From: CAZOOK01 sp964581385
GTDB lineage: Bacteria > Pseudomonadota > Gammaproteobacteria > Nevskiales > Nevskiaceae
Length of the DNA: 13,207 nucleotides
Reading direction: 5' to 3'
Assembly: GCA_964581385.1 (NCBI GenBank)
Contig: CAZOOK010000072.1
Coordinates: forward strand, 1-13,207
The position numbers and the translations under genes are program-made. Of this stretch, positions 11,586-13,207 are shown one piece after another (positions within the stretch are counted from its first letter, which is position 1; every line of letters starts with the position of its first letter). The notes below the pieces were generated by a model that saw only the letters and a list, made by a program, of their open reading frames with translations, did no database searches and had not been told where the DNA came from.

Positions 11586-12166
11586 TTGAGGCACCAATCG
11601 ACGGAATCAAATGGATGCGAGAGCGCATCGTCGGCGAGCACCGGCATTTTCGCCTCAACGGGACTTGTCCGGCCTGCTGGCGAACATGGTGCCAGGATTT
11701 CACCGACAATCCCGAGAACGTCACCACACCAATCCCGCCACCGAAACTCGGGCTCGCGCTTCTTTGCGGGGTCTGCACGGCCAAGCGCCGATTGATCTAC
11801 ATCGCACGCTCTGGAAATCGCGTCCTCTGGTTCGCGCCGTACTTCACGCCAGAGCTCGAGCGTCTGGCCTGGGCCAGGATTCGCGATCCGCAATACGCCG
11901 GACGGCTCGCGAGGGTCGAGGACCTAGGACCATGGGAAGAGCAGGAATTGCCGCATCCCAGGGCACGGGATGCTCGATTGCGCGACGACGTTCGCGATGT
12001 TTGCCGACCGATCACCCAGCGGTATCGGATGCGATTTTGGGAGGTCAGCAAGGACGAGGCCTCCAATTTGGAGTGGAAGATCCCTCCCGCGCCGGAAGGA
12101 TTTCGGCCTCCGCCTGTCGTCAAGGTTGGCAAGGGCGAAGGATCGGAGGCGCAGTCGTATGATTGA
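11582..12166 (+). CDS. Zinc-binding unknown protein downstream of the initiator
   Basis: The protein is 194 aa. Two CxxC knuckles are visible, CPAC (29-32) and CGVC (62-65), 29 residues apart, with another cysteine at 37; together they probably hold one zinc ion. Residues 66-160 are mixed with many Arg and aromatic residues (LIYIARSGNRVLWFAPYF, FTPELERLAW, QRYRMRFWEVS), and the tail is Pro/Gly-rich. It occupies the position of lambda P (helicase loader), but there is no Walker motif and no similarity that I recognise. ATG at 11582 overlaps the initiator TGA. A helper role in replication is possible from position only. Confidence 0.6.
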   Translation: MIEAPIDGIKWMRERIVGEHRHFRLNGTCPACWRTWCQDFTDNPENVTTPIPPPKLGLALLCGVCTAKRRLIYIARSGNRVLWFAPYFTPELERLAWARIRDPQYAGRLARVEDLGPWEEQELPHPRARDARLRDDVRDVCRPITQRYRMRFWEVSKDEASNLEWKIPPAPEGFRPPPVVKVGKGEGSEAQSYD

Positions 12167-12344
12167 CCGTCCGAACGCCCCGACCCCCGCAAGGCCCCTC
12201 CCAGCGCCCGCACGGGGCATCGAGGAATTGAGGCCGCGCATCCTGTGGACGGAAGATCTGTGGGACGTGGCGCACATCATCGCGAGGGCGAACGACTACG
12301 AAGTGCGGTATTCGCAGAACACAACAACAGGAGAGACGAGATGA
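12159..12344 (+). CDS. 61-aa unknown protein with RILWTEDLWD motif
   Basis: The start ATG at 12159 overlaps the previous gene by 8 bp, and its TGA overlaps the next ATG (ATGA). The N-terminal half is Pro/Ala-rich (PNAPTPARPLPAPARG); the C-terminal half contains RILWTEDLWDVAHIIARAND and ends YSQNTTTGETR. A very similar motif, RIIWTRDEWDE, can be read after the next gene in a frame without a proper start (12686 onward). Family not recognised. Confidence 0.55.
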   Translation: MIDRPNAPTPARPLPAPARGIEELRPRILWTEDLWDVAHIIARANDYEVRYSQNTTTGETR

Positions 12345-12682
12345 ATGAATGGATTGGAGTTGATTTGGATGGAACTTTGGCAATCTATGATTTTTGGAAA
12401 GGCGCTGCCCACATCGGGGAGCCGATTCCATTGATGGTCCAGCGCGTCCGGGGCTGGCTTATCTGCGGATACGTCGTCAAGATCTTCACCGCCAGGGTGT
12501 CATCTGGGAATCCTGAGCGTGTAGAATCAGAGAAGGCCATCAAATCGTGGTGCCGCAAGGTTTTCGGCATCGAACTCCCGATTACGGCTGAGAAGGATTA
12601 CGGCATGATTGAGCTTTGGGACGATCGCTGCCGGCGCGTCGAGATCAACACTGGCCGCGAAATCACGGACGATCCGGCATGA
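12341..12682 (+). CDS. Small HAD-superfamily phosphatase-like protein
   Basis: The protein is 113 aa. HAD motifs are in order: DLDGT (D8, D10), KIFTAR (T50, motif II), AEKDYG (K85, motif III) and ELWDDR (D94, D95, motif IV). The nucleophile D8 and acid/base D10 are intact. The size is small and there is only a short cap insertion, like phage and bacterial 'hydrolase, HAD type' proteins next to replication genes. Likely substrates are nucleotide or polynucleotide phosphates, but no residue shows which. ATG at 12341 overlaps the previous TGA; its own TGA overlaps an ATG that opens a doubtful short frame. Replication neighbourhood suggests a DNA or nucleotide end-processing or salvage role. Confidence 0.8.
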   Translation: MNEWIGVDLDGTLAIYDFWKGAAHIGEPIPLMVQRVRGWLICGYVVKIFTARVSSGNPERVESEKAIKSWCRKVFGIELPITAEKDYGMIELWDDRCRRVEINTGREITDDPA

Positions 12683-12756
12683 ACGCGGATCATCTGGACG
12701 CGGGACGAGTGGGACGAGGGGAGGTTGGCGGAGAGGGAGTGGGGAGAAGAACATGA
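12679..12756 (+). pseudogene. Possible frameshift remnant: 25-codon ORF overlying a motif paralogue
   Basis: ATG at 12679 overlaps the HAD stop and gives a Gly-rich 25-aa peptide of doubtful meaning, ending in an ATGA overlap with the last gene. The same DNA in the HAD frame, after the stop, reads TRIIWTRDEWDEGRLAERE, which matches RILWTEDLWD of the 61-aa gene at 8 of 10 positions. Removing one A from ATGAACG would join that frame to an ATGA start. So this may be a broken short gene, or the bridge may be translated as is. Downstream, GGGGAG at 12741-12746 serves the last gene. Confidence 0.3.
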
Positions 12757-13207
12757 AACTCAAGCTGAACAAAACTGCACGCGACTGGCTGAGGGCAAAC
12801 AAAGCCTGCGATGAAGGCTACAAATGGGCCTCGCAGAATTGCGCCACCATCCGCGAAATCCTGGAGACTGCCAAACCCGACTGGGCCATCTGGACCTACC
12901 TCTGCGATGGCGTCCTGACGGATCGCGAGAAGTGGCTTTTCGCCTGCGATTGCGCAGAACGGGCGCTTCCGAACTGGTACGCATTCGCACCGGATGACCA
13001 CCGACCCCGCATTGCAGTCGAGACGCGCCGGAAATGGTTGGATGGGAGCGCGACGAACGAAGAGCTTTCGGCGGCGGAGTTGGCGGCGAGGTCGGCGGCG
13101 AGGTCGGCGGCGTGGTCGGCGGAGGCGAGGTCGGCGGCGAGGTCGGCGGCGAGGTCGGCGGCGTGGTCGGCGGAGGCGTGGTCGGCGGCGGAGTCGGCGA
13201 GGTCGGC
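12753..13207 (+). CDS. Alanine-rich repeat phage protein, cut by the right edge
   Basis: At least 151 aa are visible. Residues 1-108 fit a phage family with the layout '...NKACDEGYKWAS...AKPDWAIWTYLCDGVLTDREKWLFACDCAE...' (15-72 here), then 'IAVETRRKWLDGSATNEELSAA' (87-108). I know this type as an unassigned, sometimes 'putative immunity protein' family that continues into Ala-rich AxxAAW/AAR repeats. From about 109 on the sequence is SAAR/SAAW units. GGGGAG 6 nt before the ATG at 12753 supports the start, and the initial MKLKLNKTARDWLRAN is typical. Immunity is a database label, not a demonstrated role here. The C-terminus lies outside the window. Confidence 0.75.
   Translation, partial: MKLKLNKTARDWLRANKACDEGYKWASQNCATIREILETAKPDWAIWTYLCDGVLTDREKWLFACDCAERALPNWYAFAPDDHRPRIAVETRRKWLDGSATNEELSAAELAARSAARSAAWSAEARSAARSAARSAAWSAEAWSAAESARS
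13066..13207 (+). repeat. Nested 12-bp and 51-bp repeats coding SAAR/SAAW units
   Basis: The unit TCGGCGGCGAGG or TCGGCGGCGTGG (12 bp) repeats to the end of the window, with TCGGCGGAGGCG variants. The block centred on the TGG variant recurs about 51 bp apart (near 13112 and 13163), a 17-residue period. All periods are multiples of three. The array continues beyond the edge. Confidence 0.9.

Noticed and set aside
1..13207. tRNA or rRNA genes
   Set aside because: I looked for a cloverleaf with a T-loop GTTCRANNC core and for rRNA signatures and saw none.

Overview
The window looks like the early (regulation, recombination and replication) region of a tailed phage or prophage with a GC-rich genome. 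The evidence is the very dense small genes, the recurrent phage families (DEDDh exonuclease, RecE-like nuclease, DUF1064-type nuclease, D12-class adenine methylase, HNH endonuclease, lambda O-like initiator), and the near-total absence of intergenic DNA. No structural, lysis or integrase genes are visible. The host cannot be named from the sequence; Shine-Dalgarno sites and a lipobox signal show a bacterial host.

Layout. Positions 1-2688 form a leftward block: a 60-aa unknown, a two-helix membrane protein, an SPFH/prohibitin-like lipoprotein, a coiled-coil protein, a one-helix membrane protein, a short phage protein with the FTPGPW motif, and a gene cut by the left edge. Positions 2689-2884 are an AT-rich divergent control region with A/T tracts and candidate promoters both ways. 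Rightward from 2885 come a Cro-like DNA-binding protein, a small unknown, a probable DNA-annealing recombination protein, a DEDDh exonuclease and a RecE-like PD-(D/E)XK exonuclease (2885-5724). A 204-bp spacer carrying a row of hairpins follows. Then comes a run of small genes with start/stop overlaps (6172-9856), which includes a CxxCxGxG zinc protein, an adenine methylase with an internal 42-bp tandem repeat, and a DUF1064-type nuclease.

A second, 299-bp spacer (9857-10155) looks like a structured, pseudoknotted RNA directly upstream of a small HNH endonuclease whose base composition is richer in A/T than its surroundings. Then come a replication initiator with a probable replication origin inside its own gene (10877-11099), a zinc-binding unknown, a 61-aa unknown, a HAD-like phosphatase and an alanine-rich repeat protein cut by the right edge.

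How it fits together: annealing protein, two exonucleases and the DUF1064 nuclease would serve recombination-dependent DNA processing; the initiator and embedded iterons would start replication; the methylase would modify phage DNA; the leftward block is membrane-directed and may act on the host envelope. Genes are mostly joined by ATGA or GTGA overlaps, so translation is probably coupled through long stretches. The strongest points for follow-up are the embedded origin, whose repeats are read in all three frames, and the RNA + HNH unit.
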